DNA from: Blastococcus litoris
GTDB taxonomy: Bacteria; Actinomycetota; Actinomycetes; Mycobacteriales; Geodermatophilaceae
NCBI RefSeq assembly: GCF_003075095.1
Contig: NZ_QCZF01000004.1
Span: forward strand, 62,001-126,000
Length of the DNA: 64,000 nt
Direction of reading: 5' to 3'
Positions 27,699 to 35,942 of this stretch are shown here, piece after piece. Under the pieces are notes generated by a model. It saw only the letters and a list, made by a program, of their open reading frames with translations, searched no databases and was not told where the DNA came from. Position 1 is the stretch's first letter. The number at the start of each line of letters is the position of its first letter. The position numbers were made by a program, and so were the translations under genes.

Positions 27699-28997
27699 CT
27701 ACCCGATCGGGTCGCGCGCAACCCGGCTGACCGCCGCCTCCGACCCCGCGCCGCGGCGGTCGGCCCGGAGCCCGAGAGACACCACGGCCAGCAGCAGCAT
27801 CCCGGCGGCCCCGGCGAGCAGCCCCGCGGGCAGCCCGGAGCTGTCGGCGAGCCGGGGGAGCAGCAGGTTGCCCAGCAGGCCGCCGACCATGAGCGCCAGC
27901 GACGACGCCGAGACGGTGGTGGAGCGCTGCGCCGACGTCGTCTGGTCGTGCATGAGCTGCTTGCGCAGCGGCCAGGCCGACGCGTTCAGCAGGTAGAAGA
28001 CCGAGTAGGCGACCGCCGCGACCACCACCCCGGGCGCCAGGGCCACCGCCGCGATCGCGCCTGCGGCCAGCACGGAGGTCCCCGCGCTGACCAGCACCAC
28101 CGAGCCGCCGGCGGCGCGGCCCAGGGCCGGGGCGAGCAGCGAGCCCACCGAGGCCGCGGCGAACGACACCGCGGTGACGATGCCGAAGACCGCGGAGCCC
28201 ACCTCGGCCGATCCGGAGAGCTCGGCGAAGTGCAGCGGCCCGAGGAGTTCCAGGGAGGTGAGGACGAGCCCGACGAGGAGGGACACCGCCAGCAGCAGCC
28301 GCAGCAGCCGCTCGTGGAGGACCAGCCGCACCGTCGCCGTGACGACCACGGGGACGTCGCGGAGGCCGCCGCGCAGCGCCGCGGCCCCCGACCCGTGGCC
28401 CCCGTGGACCGGGACGACCAACAGCAGCACCGCCACGACGTGGACGACCGCGAAACCCGCCGCGAGCAGCAGCGGCACGGCGAGCGCTGCCGCCCCGTCC
28501 CGCTCCACCAGCAGCGGCAGCACCCCGCCGAGGACCGCGCCGACGGTGAGGCCCGCCGCGTCCGCGGCGGCCGCCCGCGACAGCCCCGTGGTGATCTCCG
28601 CGTCCGGGTCCCCCCGGTGCACGGTGTCGACGAACCAGGCCTCGAGCGGGCCCGAGTCGAGTGCCCGCGCGACCCCCTTGAGCGCCCAGGCGATCGAGAA
28701 CACCAGCATGCTGTCGGCGACGGCCATCGTGAGCAGCCCGGCCGTGGTGAACAGGCCGGAGAGCGCCAGCACCGGCCGGTGGCCGATGGCGTCGGCGAGC
28801 CCGCCGGTGGGCAGCTCGAGCAGCAGGGTCACCGCTCCGTAGATCGCGACGGTGACGCCGATGTCGGCCGGCGAGAGCCCCCGCTCGGTCGCCAGCAGGA
28901 CCGAGACCGGGACGGCGACGCCCACGGGCAGCCACCGCAGCGCGGTGAGCCCGACGAACCGGCGGCGGGCCTGCTCCGGCGTCAGGACCCCGTTCAC
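27699..28997 (-). CDS. MFS transporter controlled by the adjacent ArsR-type regulator
   Basis: A 432-residue, twelve-helix MFS protein with LPTGGLADAIGHRPVLALSG as motif A between helices 2 and 3. It starts VNGVLTPEQARRRFVGLTALRWLPVG. The GTG start overlaps the regulator stop by 4 nt (GTGA), so the two form one operon. The arrangement suggests an exporter induced when the regulator releases DNA; the substrate is unknown. Confidence 0.9.
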   Translation of the reverse strand: MNGVLTPEQARRRFVGLTALRWLPVGVAVPVSVLLATERGLSPADIGVTVAIYGAVTLLLELPTGGLADAIGHRPVLALSGLFTTAGLLTMAVADSMLVFSIAWALKGVARALDSGPLEAWFVDTVHRGDPDAEITTGLSRAAAADAAGLTVGAVLGGVLPLLVERDGAAALAVPLLLAAGFAVVHVVAVLLLVVPVHGGHGSGAAALRGGLRDVPVVVTATVRLVLHERLLRLLLAVSLLVGLVLTSLELLGPLHFAELSGSAEVGSAVFGIVTAVSFAAASVGSLLAPALGRAAGGSVVLVSAGTSVLAAGAIAAVALAPGVVVAAVAYSVFYLLNASAWPLRKQLMHDQTTSAQRSTTVSASSLALMVGGLLGNLLLPRLADSSGLPAGLLAGAAGMLLLAVVSLGLRADRRGAGSEAAVSRVARDPIG

Positions 28998-29575
28998 AGG
29001 GGGTAGTCCTTCAGCGTGAAGAGGTCCAGCAGCACGTGCACGAGCGGCTGGTCCGGTTCCTCCTCCTCGTCGCGCCACCGCTGGACGACGGCGTTCAGCT
29101 CGCCGATCAGCTCCCGGGCGCGGCCGGGGGAGAGCCGCAGCGCCCAGTCGTTGAGCGACGCGGCGGTGCGCCAGTCGTCGTCGGTCGAGTCGCGCTCGGC
29201 GGCGAAGGCGGCGAGCATCCGCCGCTGGTGCGCGACCAGCCGGTCGGTCAGCTCGTCGAAGAGCTCGCGTCCGCCGGGCTGGTCGAGCACCTCCTCGGAG
29301 TCCCAGCGCGTGCTGCGGTGCAGGGCGCGCCACCACCGCTCCCGGCCGGTGCCCTCGTCCGGCACCTCCTCGACGAAGCCGAAGCCGGCCAGCTGGCGCA
29401 GGTGGTAGCTGGTCGCGCCGCTGCTCTCGCCCAGGCGCTCGGCGAGCCGGCTGGCGGTGGACGGCCCGTCGCTGCGCAGCGCCGCGAGGAGGCTCATGCG
29501 CAGCGGGTGGGCGAGCGCGCGCAGGGCCCGCGGGTCGTGGACGTCGATCGCCCTACCGGGAGGGATGTCGGCCAT
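28994..29575 (-). CDS. ArsR-type winged-helix transcriptional regulator
   Basis: A 193-residue regulator. The N-terminal winged helix (LRALAHPLRMSLLAALRSDGPSTASRLAERLGESSGATSYHLRQLAGFGFVEE) is near residues 18-72; the C-terminal half is helical and acidic. There is no ArsR metal Cys motif, so it is of the non-metal HTH_20/ArsR type. ATG 29575 lies 7 nt after a TACCGT box; the alternative ATG 29596 would sit inside the operators. It probably represses itself and the MFS gene. Confidence 0.9.
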   Translation of the reverse strand: MADIPPGRAIDVHDPRALRALAHPLRMSLLAALRSDGPSTASRLAERLGESSGATSYHLRQLAGFGFVEEVPDEGTGRERWWRALHRSTRWDSEEVLDQPGGRELFDELTDRLVAHQRRMLAAFAAERDSTDDDWRTAASLNDWALRLSPGRARELIGELNAVVQRWRDEEEEPDQPLVHVLLDLFTLKDYPL

Positions 29576-29582
29576 GCCGACG

Positions 29583-29588
29583 ACGGTA
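29583..29588 (-). promoter_or_regulatory. -10 box TACCGT of the ArsR-MFS operon
   Basis: TACCGT (29588-29583) is 7 nt before the ATG. A 17-nt spacer places the -35 at TTTGCA (29611-29606), the centre of the operator pair, so bound repressor would block polymerase. Confidence 0.55.
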
Positions 29589-29592
29589 GATC

Positions 29593-29622
29593 GCAAAGAC
29601 CTCTTTGCAAAGGTTTCTTTGC
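29593..29622. promoter_or_regulatory. Two overlapping operator palindromes of the ArsR-type regulator
   Basis: GCAAAGACCTCTTTGC (29593-29608) is a 7-bp perfect inverted repeat around CC. GCAAAGGTTTCTTTGC (29607-29622) is the same element with one changed base. They share two bases, and their junction forms CTTTGCAAAG. Their position over the -35 of the regulator gene is what an autorepressor site needs. Confidence 0.7.
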
Positions 29623-29624
29623 AT

Positions 29625-29819
29625 CTATCCCAGCGAGAGCCCGTGGTCGGCCAGGGCCGTTCGGAGGACGGCGACGGCCTTGGGGCCCACGCCGTGCATG
29701 GCGAGCAGGTCGCGTGCCGGTACGCCGTCGAGAGAGCGGAGGGTGGTGTAGCCGGCCTCGGTCAGCGCGGCCGTCGCGGGGCGGCCGATCTCGCGGGGTA
29801 GTTCGCCGGGGGCGCTCAC
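29625..29819 (-). CDS. Small helix-hairpin-helix protein
   Basis: A 64-residue protein resembling the C-terminal domain of RNA polymerase alpha and other helix-hairpin-helix modules: GRPATAALTEAGYTTLRSLDGVPARDLLAMHGVGPKAVAVLRTALADHGL. The MHGVGPKA hairpin is the DNA-contacting element. It overlaps the cupin gene by 4 nt (GTGA) and closes a three-gene operon. Confidence 0.8.
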   Translation of the reverse strand: MSAPGELPREIGRPATAALTEAGYTTLRSLDGVPARDLLAMHGVGPKAVAVLRTALADHGLSLG

Positions 29820-30172
29820 GTGCGCGGTGCTGCCGGTCGGTCGGGCCCCAGGGAGGCGCCCGGGGCGGCGCCGGCGCCCTCCTTCAGCTCCACGAACAGC
29901 ACGTGGGTCGGGGTGTCGCCGATGTTCTCGCCGCTGTGCTCCTGCGCCGGGAGCCACCCGGTCAGGCCGGCGGGCATCTCGACGTCCCGGTGGGCCTCTC
30001 CTGCGTGCAGCCGCCGCCGGAACGCGCTCAGGGTGTGCATGACGCTGTCGGGGTGCGCGTGCGGCGTCGTCCGGTCGCCGGGCCCGTCGGTGTACTCGAG
30101 GACGCGTACCCGCTCGTTCTCGAAGACGACGCGGTAGTGGTCGGGGTTGGTGGCGACCGGGTCGAGGGTCAT
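29816..30172 (-). CDS. Cupin-domain protein
   Basis: A 118-residue cupin. The N-terminus DHYRVVFENERVRVLEYTDGPGDRTTPHAHPDSVMHTLS carries one cupin motif (PHAHPD...) and the C-terminal half the second strand set (EHSGENIGDTPTHVLFVELK). The function is unknown; it may bind a small molecule or metal. Both ends overlap neighbours by 4 nt (ATGA with the MFS gene, GTGA with the HhH gene). Confidence 0.85.
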   Translation of the reverse strand: MTLDPVATNPDHYRVVFENERVRVLEYTDGPGDRTTPHAHPDSVMHTLSAFRRRLHAGEAHRDVEMPAGLTGWLPAQEHSGENIGDTPTHVLFVELKEGAGAAPGASLGPDRPAAPRT

Positions 30173-31545
30173 GCCCCCTGACTGTGCTCCGCTCCCGGGC
30201 CCCGCGACAGGCCTTCCGGTGTGGTGTCGTCCAGCGACCGGCCGCGGCGTTCGGGCAGCCACCACGTGGCCAGCCCGCCCAGGACGAAGAACGCCGCGAA
30301 GGTGCCGAAGACGAGCCCGGTGCCGCCGGCGTCGAGCAGCGGCGGCACGCAGAGGGGTGCGGCGATCGAGGCCAGCCGGCCGAAGCCCGCGGCGGCACCG
30401 GCACCGGTGGCCCGCAGGACCGTCGGGTAGACCTCCGGGGTCACCGCGTAGAGGGCGCCCCACGCGCCGAGGTTGAAGAACGACAGCGCCATCCCGGTGA
30501 GCAGGACGGCCGTCTCGCCGTCGGCGGCGGCGAACAGCCCGGCACCCATCGCCGAGCCGGCGAGGAAGGTGGCCAACGTCGCCCGCCGTCCCCAGGTCTC
30601 GATGAGGAGGGCGGCCACCGCGTAGCCGGGCAGCTGGGCGAGGGTGATGACCAGGGTGAAGCCGAAGGAGCGGACGAGCGAGAACCCGTCGGCCACGAGG
30701 AGCGTCGGGAGCCAGATGAACGCGCCGTAGTAGGCGAAGTTGATGCTGAACCAGACCACCCAGAGCGCCGCCGTCCGCAGCCGCGCGCCCGCTGCCCACA
30801 GGGCCGCCGGACCAAGGGAGGGGACCCGGACCGGCTGCGGGGACGGGACCGGCTCGACGCTCGCCGCCCGCTCGAAGCGCCGGACCGCCGCCTCGGCCTC
30901 GTCGACCCGGCCCCGGGCCTCCAGGAAGCGCACCGACTCGGGCAGCCCGCGCCGGACGAACGCGGCGTAGAGGGCCGGCAGCGCGCCGATCGCCAGTGCC
31001 CACCGCCAGCCGTCGTCGCTGCCCGGGACGACGAAGTACCCGATCAGCGCCGAGAGGGTCCAGCCGACGGCCCAGAACGCCTCCAGCAGCACGACGACCC
31101 GCCCGCGCACCCGCGCGGGGGCGAACTCGCTCACCAGGGTCGAGGCCACCGGCAGCTCCGCGCCCAGCCCGAGGCCGATCAGGAAGCGGAAGACCAGGAG
31201 CGCGCCGACCGACCAGGCGAGAGCGGCCGCCCCCGTCGCCAGGCCGAAGACCAGCAGGGTGAGCGCGAAGACCTGCCGCCGGCCGAACCTGTCGGCGAGC
31301 AGGCCGCCGAGCGTGGCGCCCAGCGCCATCCCGGCGAAACCGATGGAGGCGATCCAGGACAGCTGGGTCGCCGACAGGTCCCACTGCACGGCGAGCGCGG
31401 CCATGACGAAGGAGATGAGCCCGACGTCCATGGCGTCCAGCGCCCAGCCGAGCCCGGACCCGACGACCAGGCGGCCGTGCTCCCGGGTGAAGGGCAGCCG
31501 GTCGAGCCGCTCGGCCCGGGGGAGCTCGGTCCCGGTCGCGGTCAC
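30169..31545 (-). CDS. MFS transporter, sugar-porter/aromatic-acid type
   Basis: A 458-residue, twelve-helix permease. ALDAMDVGLISFVM, GGLLADRFGRRQVFAL (motif A), RFLIGLGLGAELPVASTLVSEFAPARVRGR and PEVYPTVLRATGAG fit the SP/AAHS-like groups that carry sugars or aromatic acids with protons. Nearby epoxide hydrolase and paa genes make an organic-acid substrate possible, but that is inference. Start GTG 31545 has a GAGGA site. First gene of the MFS-cupin-HhH operon, 10 nt after the hydrolase. Confidence 0.9.
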   Translation of the reverse strand: MTATGTELPRAERLDRLPFTREHGRLVVGSGLGWALDAMDVGLISFVMAALAVQWDLSATQLSWIASIGFAGMALGATLGGLLADRFGRRQVFALTLLVFGLATGAAALAWSVGALLVFRFLIGLGLGAELPVASTLVSEFAPARVRGRVVVLLEAFWAVGWTLSALIGYFVVPGSDDGWRWALAIGALPALYAAFVRRGLPESVRFLEARGRVDEAEAAVRRFERAASVEPVPSPQPVRVPSLGPAALWAAGARLRTAALWVVWFSINFAYYGAFIWLPTLLVADGFSLVRSFGFTLVITLAQLPGYAVAALLIETWGRRATLATFLAGSAMGAGLFAAADGETAVLLTGMALSFFNLGAWGALYAVTPEVYPTVLRATGAGAAAGFGRLASIAAPLCVPPLLDAGGTGLVFGTFAAFFVLGGLATWWLPERRGRSLDDTTPEGLSRGPGAEHSQGA

Positions 31546-31555
31546 CGGTGCGTCC

Positions 31556-32386
31556 TCAGGCGGCGCGGACGTGCGCGGTGACCAGCTCGGCCACGCGCTC
31601 CGGCGCCAGTTCGGGGATCCAGTGCGTCACGCCGTCGAGCACCTCGAGGCGGTACGGGGCGTCCACGAACTGCTCGGTCGCCTCGGTCGCGGCACGGCCC
31701 AGGAACGCGTCCCCGGTGCTCCACAGGTGCAGGGTGGGGACCCGCACCCTGCCCACCGGATCGCGACCGCTCCAGGGGAGTGCGCGGTACCAGCCCAGCG
31801 CGGAGGACAGCGCCCCGGGCTCGCGCATCCGGGCGACGTAGCGGTCGACCGCGTCGTCGGGCAGCCCGCCCCGCCTCAGCACCCGTCGCAGGGCCGCGCC
31901 CTTGCCGGCCAGCAGCAGCCGCTCCGGCAGCAGGGGCAGCTGGAACAGCGCCATGTAGTACGAGCGCAGCGCCTGGTCGCTGGTGACCATCGCCTTCGCC
32001 ATCGCGGCTGGGTGCGGTACCGACAGCGCGGTCAGCGTCCGGACGCGGTCGGGGTGCCACGCGCCCAGGGCCCACGCGGCGATGCCGCCCCAGTCGTGGC
32101 CGACGACGTGCGCGCGCTCGAGGCCGGCCGCGTCGAGCAGGGCGAGCACGTCCTTCGTCGTCTCCCGGAGCGCGTAGTGCTTCCGGGTGCGCGGCCGGGC
32201 CATGGGGGAGTAGCCGCGCTGGTCCGGGGCGAGCGTGCGCAGCCCGTGCTGGTGCAGCGCCGGTGCGACCCCGTCCCAGGCCGTGCAGTCCTGCGGGAAC
32301 CCGTGCAGGAGGACGACCGGCTCCCCGTCGGAGGGACCGGCGTCGATGACGTCGAAGGTCAGGCCGTCGCGGCGGAAGCTGTCCAC
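31556..32386 (-). CDS. Alpha/beta hydrolase, epoxide-hydrolase-like
   Basis: A 276-residue protein. HGFPQDCTAWDGV is the oxyanion region near residue 28, GHDWGGIAAW holds a nucleophilic Asp near 99 (Asp rather than Ser marks epoxide hydrolases and dehalogenases), and GVTHWIPEL the catalytic His near 255. Lid-domain Tyr residues (YYMALFQLP) resemble soluble epoxide hydrolases. It is next to the TetR and paa genes, which make a ring epoxide; a link is speculative. Confidence 0.88.
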   Translation of the reverse strand: MDSFRRDGLTFDVIDAGPSDGEPVVLLHGFPQDCTAWDGVAPALHQHGLRTLAPDQRGYSPMARPRTRKHYALRETTKDVLALLDAAGLERAHVVGHDWGGIAAWALGAWHPDRVRTLTALSVPHPAAMAKAMVTSDQALRSYYMALFQLPLLPERLLLAGKGAALRRVLRRGGLPDDAVDRYVARMREPGALSSALGWYRALPWSGRDPVGRVRVPTLHLWSTGDAFLGRAATEATEQFVDAPYRLEVLDGVTHWIPELAPERVAELVTAHVRAA

Positions 32387-32423
32387 GACGCGACAGTGCC
32401 CCGCCGGGTCACCGGTCCATGCA

Positions 32424-33041
32424 TCAGGGGGTGCGCAACCCGGAGAAGGCGGTCGCGACGACGGCGTCGGCGAGCTGCTCCCGGGTGAGCGGCCCATCGG
32501 GGCGGTACCACTCGGTCAGGGAGTTCACCGTGCCGAAGAGGAGGCGAGCGACGACGCCCGCGGGCACGTCGGCGCGGACGGTGCCCTCCGCGGCTGCGGC
32601 GCTCACCAGGCCGGTGACGATCCGGTCGAACTCGCGGCGGCGCTGGAGGGCGGCCACCTCGACATCGGAGTTCCCGCGCACGCGCAGCAGGAGGGTCACG
32701 AACGGCAGTTCGGCGGTGAGCACCCCGACCGATCCGCGGACGACGTGCTCGAGCCGGTCGATCGCCCGGCCCGCACGGGCCCCCGGCTCCCGGGTGACGG
32801 CGAACAACCCGTCCAGCGCGCGGTCCAGCGCCAGGCGGAGCAGCTCGTCCTTGCGCGGCACGTGGTGGTAGATCGCCGACTTGGTGACGCCGAGCCGGCC
32901 GGCCAGCTCGTCCATGCTGGTCGCCTCGAAGCCCCGCTCGTTGAAGACGGCGACCGCGACGGCCAGCAGCGAGTCGAGCGAGTGGCCGGGGCGGCCGCGG
33001 CGCACGACACCGGCGGTCGGCTGCTGTGACTCAGGTCTCAT
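32424..33041 (-). CDS. paaR: TetR regulator, PaaR-like, divergent from paaABCDE
   Basis: A 205-residue TetR protein with the HTH in residues 20-65 (AVAVFNERGFEATSMDELAGRLGVTKSAIYHHVPRKDELLRLALD). It is divergent from paaA with 52 nt between starts, and a TetR-type operator overlaps both -10 boxes. By position it should repress the paa genes until phenylacetyl-CoA is present, as PaaR does elsewhere. The symbol is a positional assignment. Confidence 0.85.
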   Translation of the reverse strand: MRPESQQPTAGVVRRGRPGHSLDSLLAVAVAVFNERGFEATSMDELAGRLGVTKSAIYHHVPRKDELLRLALDRALDGLFAVTREPGARAGRAIDRLEHVVRGSVGVLTAELPFVTLLLRVRGNSDVEVAALQRRREFDRIVTGLVSAAAAEGTVRADVPAGVVARLLFGTVNSLTEWYRPDGPLTREQLADAVVATAFSGLRTP

Positions 33042-33048
33042 GACGCGG

Positions 33049-33074
33049 TAGACTTTACCGACCGGATGGTCAGT
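33049..33074. promoter_or_regulatory. Overlapping paaR/paaA promoters with TetR operator
   Basis: The plus strand has TAGACT (33049-33054) as the paaA -10; the minus strand has TAAAGT (33057-33052) as the paaR -10. Next to both is ACCGACCG-GA-TGGTCAGT (33057-33074), an imperfect inverted repeat of the ACnGACC type common to actinobacterial TetR sites. A repressor there would shut both promoters. Confidence 0.55.
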
Positions 33075-33093
33075 TATTCGACGAGGAGGGTGT

Positions 33094-34032
33094 GTGACGG
33101 TCGATTCGCCCCCCGCGCCCGACCTCGAGCGCGACTTCGAGGCCACGATCGCGGCCGACCACCGGATCGAGCCGCGGGACTGGATGCCCGAGGGGTACCG
33201 CCGGACGCTCATCCGCCAGATCGCCCAGCACGCCCACTCCGAGATCATCGGGATGCAGCCCGAGGGCGACTGGCTGCTGTCGGCGCCGAGCCTCCGGCGC
33301 AAGGCGATCCTGCTGGCCAAGGTGCAGGACGAGGCCGGGCACGGGCTCTACCTCTACTCGGCCGCCGAGACGCTCGGCGCCGACCGCGCCGACCTCACCG
33401 ACAAGCTCATCGAGGGCCGGCAGAAGTACAGCTCCATCTTCAACTACCCGACCCTGTCCTACGCCGACGTCGGCGTCATCGGCTGGCTGGTCGACGGCGC
33501 GGCCATCTGCAACCAGGTGCCGCTGTGCCGGTCGAGCTACGGGCCCTACGCCCGCGCGATGATCCGCATCTGCAAGGAGGAGTCGTTCCACCAGCGGCAG
33601 GGCTACGAGCTGCTGCTGACGATGATGCGCGGCACCGACGAGCAGCGGGCGATGGTCCAGGACGCCGTCGACCGGTGGTGGTGGCCCTCGCTCATGATGT
33701 TCGGCCCGCCGGACGCCGACAGCCCCAACACCGCGCAGTCGATGGCGTGGGGGGTCAAGCGGCACACCAACGACGAGCTGCGCCAGCGGTTCGTCGACAT
33801 GACGGTGCCGCAGGCGGAGTTCCTCGGCGTCACGCTGCCCGACCCGGAGCTCTCCTGGGACGCCGACGCCGGGCAGCACCGCTTCGGCGCGATCGACTGG
33901 GCGGAGTTCAGGAAGGTGATCAGCGGTGAGGGGCCGATGAACCGGGTGCGGATCGCCCGCCGGCGGGCGGCGCGGGACGACAACGCGTGGGTGACCGAGG
34001 CGGCCACCGCGTACGCCGAGAAGCACGCGTGA
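33094..34032 (+). CDS. paaA: Phenylacetyl-CoA epoxidase subunit A (catalytic)
   Basis: A 312-residue diiron monooxygenase subunit that forms the ring 1,2-epoxide of phenylacetyl-CoA. The diiron ligands are in [27 protein letters not shown] and [15 protein letters not shown] (E-x2-H pairs). The GTG start has a GAGGAGG site 5 nt upstream. First gene of paaABCDE; it overlaps paaB by 4 nt (GTGA). Confidence 0.97.
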   Translation: MTVDSPPAPDLERDFEATIAADHRIEPRDWMPEGYRRTLIRQIAQHAHSEIIGMQPEGDWLLSAPSLRRKAILLAKVQDEAGHGLYLYSAAETLGADRADLTDKLIEGRQKYSSIFNYPTLSYADVGVIGWLVDGAAICNQVPLCRSSYGPYARAMIRICKEESFHQRQGYELLLTMMRGTDEQRAMVQDAVDRWWWPSLMMFGPPDADSPNTAQSMAWGVKRHTNDELRQRFVDMTVPQAEFLGVTLPDPELSWDADAGQHRFGAIDWAEFRKVISGEGPMNRVRIARRRAARDDNAWVTEAATAYAEKHA

Positions 34033-34394
34033 GCAGCGACCTCACCGCCGAGGGCGGCCACGGCGCCGTTCCGCTGACCGGGGTCCCCGTGCAGCCCCAG
34101 CCGTCGGTGGCCCGCCGCGACTGGCCGCTGTACGAGGTGTTCGTCCGGGGCAAGCGCGGGCTCAACCACGTGCACGTCGGCTCGCTGCACGCTCCGGACG
34201 ACGAGATGGCGGTGCACGCCGCGCGCGACCTGTACACGCGCCGCAACGAGGGCGTGAGCATCTGGGTGGTCCGCTCGGCCGACATCACGGCGTCCAGCCC
34301 GGACGAGAAGGACCCGATGTTCGCCCCCAGTGGCGACAAGGTCTACCGGCACCCGACCTTCTACGACATCCCCGACGACGTCCCGCACATATAG
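34029..34394 (+). CDS. paaB: Phenylacetyl-CoA epoxidase subunit B
   Basis: A 121-residue structural subunit. After about 30 disordered residues comes [50 protein letters not shown], the PaaB core. It bridges PaaA and PaaC and is needed for activity. The following 94-nt gap, unusual in this tight operon, has alternative hairpins. Confidence 0.95.
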   Translation: MSSDLTAEGGHGAVPLTGVPVQPQPSVARRDWPLYEVFVRGKRGLNHVHVGSLHAPDDEMAVHAARDLYTRRNEGVSIWVVRSADITASSPDEKDPMFAPSGDKVYRHPTFYDIPDDVPHI

Positions 34395-34396
34395 GA

Positions 34397-34450
34397 CCCC
34401 CTTCCTCCCCACCACCTCGTACCTCGGCGGCGGGCCCCTGGAAGGGGGCC
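34397..34450 (+). promoter_or_regulatory. Alternative hairpins in the paaB-paaC gap
   Basis: GGAAGGGGG (34440-34448) can pair with CCCCCTTCC (34397-34405), 9 bp, or GGGGCC (34445-34450) with GGCCCC (34433-34438), 6 bp. The two pairings exclude each other. They may tune mRNA stability or partial termination within the operon. Confidence 0.35.
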
Positions 34451-34488
34451 TTCCGGCCTCTCGTCAGTCAGACAAGGAGCGTCGCGCC

Positions 34489-35400
34489 ATGGGTCACCTG
34501 GAGACCGTGTACGACGCGCTGACCGCCGCCCACGGCGACGAGGCGCGCTGGGCGTTCGGCACGGGCTTCGACGACCCGCTCGCCGGCGTCGACACCGCTC
34601 TGCCCGCCGGCGCCGACCCGGCCGACCTCGGCGCCTACTGCCTCATGCTCGGCGACGACGCGCTCGTGCTCAGCCAGCGCCTCACCGGGTGGATCACCCG
34701 CGCCCCCGAGCTCGAGGAGGAGGTGGCGCTGGCCAACATCGCCCTCGACCTGCTCGGGCAGGCGCGGCTGCTCCTCTCCCGCGCCGGGTCGTGCGGGGTG
34801 CTCGGCCGGTCGCGGGAGCGCGCGGGCGCGACGGTCCCGGACGAGGACGCGCTGGCCTACTTCCGCGACGCCGACGAGTTCCGCTGCGCGGGCCTGGTCG
34901 CCGCACCGGACGGGGACTTCGGGCACACCGTCGTCCGCCTGCTCGTGGCCTCGACGTGGCGCCTCGCCCTGGCCGCCCGGCTGCGCGGGTCGCGCGACCC
35001 GGTGCTGGCCGCGGTCGCCGCCAAGGCCGTCCCCGAGCTGACCTACCACCGCGACCACGCCGCGCGCTGGGTGCTGCGGCTCGGTGACGGGACGGCGGAG
35101 TCGCACCGGCGCGCGCAGGCGGGCGCCGACGCCGTCTGGCCGCTCACCGCGGACCTCTTCACGCCCACCGACGTCGAGCGCCGGCTGGCGGGGGAGCGGG
35201 TGGGGGTGGACCCGACCGATCTGCGCGACGAGGTCCGCGGCGTCCTGACCCAGGTGCTGGAGCGGGCCACGCTCGCCGTTCCGCCGTGGCCGGGCGACGT
35301 CCCGCCCCGCGGGCGCGTCGGCGCGCACGGGCCCGAGCTGGCCGTGCTCCTCGCGGGGCTCCAGGGCCTGTCCCGCGCGCACCCGGGGGCGACGTGGTGA
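34489..35400 (+). CDS. paaC: Phenylacetyl-CoA epoxidase subunit C
   Basis: A 303-residue ferritin-like partner of PaaA. ELEEEVALANIALDLLGQARLLLSRAG and the later PELTYHRDHAARWVLRLGDGTAESHRRAQAG are family segments; the iron-binding residues of PaaA are mostly missing, as usual. ATG 34489 has an AAGGAGC site 8 nt upstream. Its stop overlaps paaD (GTGA). Confidence 0.95.
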   Translation: MGHLETVYDALTAAHGDEARWAFGTGFDDPLAGVDTALPAGADPADLGAYCLMLGDDALVLSQRLTGWITRAPELEEEVALANIALDLLGQARLLLSRAGSCGVLGRSRERAGATVPDEDALAYFRDADEFRCAGLVAAPDGDFGHTVVRLLVASTWRLALAARLRGSRDPVLAAVAAKAVPELTYHRDHAARWVLRLGDGTAESHRRAQAGADAVWPLTADLFTPTDVERRLAGERVGVDPTDLRDEVRGVLTQVLERATLAVPPWPGDVPPRGRVGAHGPELAVLLAGLQGLSRAHPGATW

Positions 35401-35942
35401 GCGGGCGGACGCTGCGGCAGCCCGGCCGGCGCGGGGACGTGCGGGTCGACCCGCGCCCGGTCGCCGAGGCCGTCGTCGACCCGGAGCTGCCGGTGCTGAC
35501 CCTCGCAGACCTCGGCGTCCTCCGGGACGTGCGCACGGGGGACGACGGCACGGTGGTCGTCGAGATCACCCCGACCTACTCGGGCTGCCCGGCGATGGGC
35601 GTGATGCGCGCCGACCTCCTGCACGCGCTGCACGACGCCGGTTTCGAGCAGGTCGACGTCCGGACGGTGCTCTCGCCGGCGTGGAGCACGGACTGGATCT
35701 CGGCCGAGGGCCGCCGGAAGCTCGCCGAGGCGGGCATCGCGCCCCCGGGTGCCGCCCCCGCCCGCACGCCCGGACCCGTCCCCCTGGACCTGGACCTCGA
35801 CCGGCCGCGCCGGACGGCGGCGTGCCCGCTGTGCGGGTCGCCGGACACCGAGGAGGTCAGCGAGTTCGGCGCCACCGCCTGCACCGCCCTGCGCCGCTGC
35901 CGGCAGTGCCAGGAGCCCTTCGAGCACGTGAAGGAGATCTAG
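35397..35942 (+). CDS. paaD: PaaD, iron-sulfur maturation factor of the epoxidase
   Basis: A 181-residue protein with a DUF59/MIP18-type N-terminal domain (VVDPELPVLTLADLGVLRDV...ITPTYSGCPAMGVM) and a C-terminal zinc finger CPLCGS...CRRC/CQEC type (ACPLCGSPD and RRCRQCQEP). It assists assembly of the PaaE cluster. It overlaps paaC by 4 nt and paaE by 1 nt (TAGTG). Confidence 0.93.
   Translation: MSGRTLRQPGRRGDVRVDPRPVAEAVVDPELPVLTLADLGVLRDVRTGDDGTVVVEITPTYSGCPAMGVMRADLLHALHDAGFEQVDVRTVLSPAWSTDWISAEGRRKLAEAGIAPPGAAPARTPGPVPLDLDLDRPRRTAACPLCGSPDTEEVSEFGATACTALRRCRQCQEPFEHVKEI

Noticed and set aside
29576-29596. ATG 29596 as start of the ArsR-type regulator
   Set aside because: It lies in the first operator and upstream of the -10 box, so it would not be on the mRNA.
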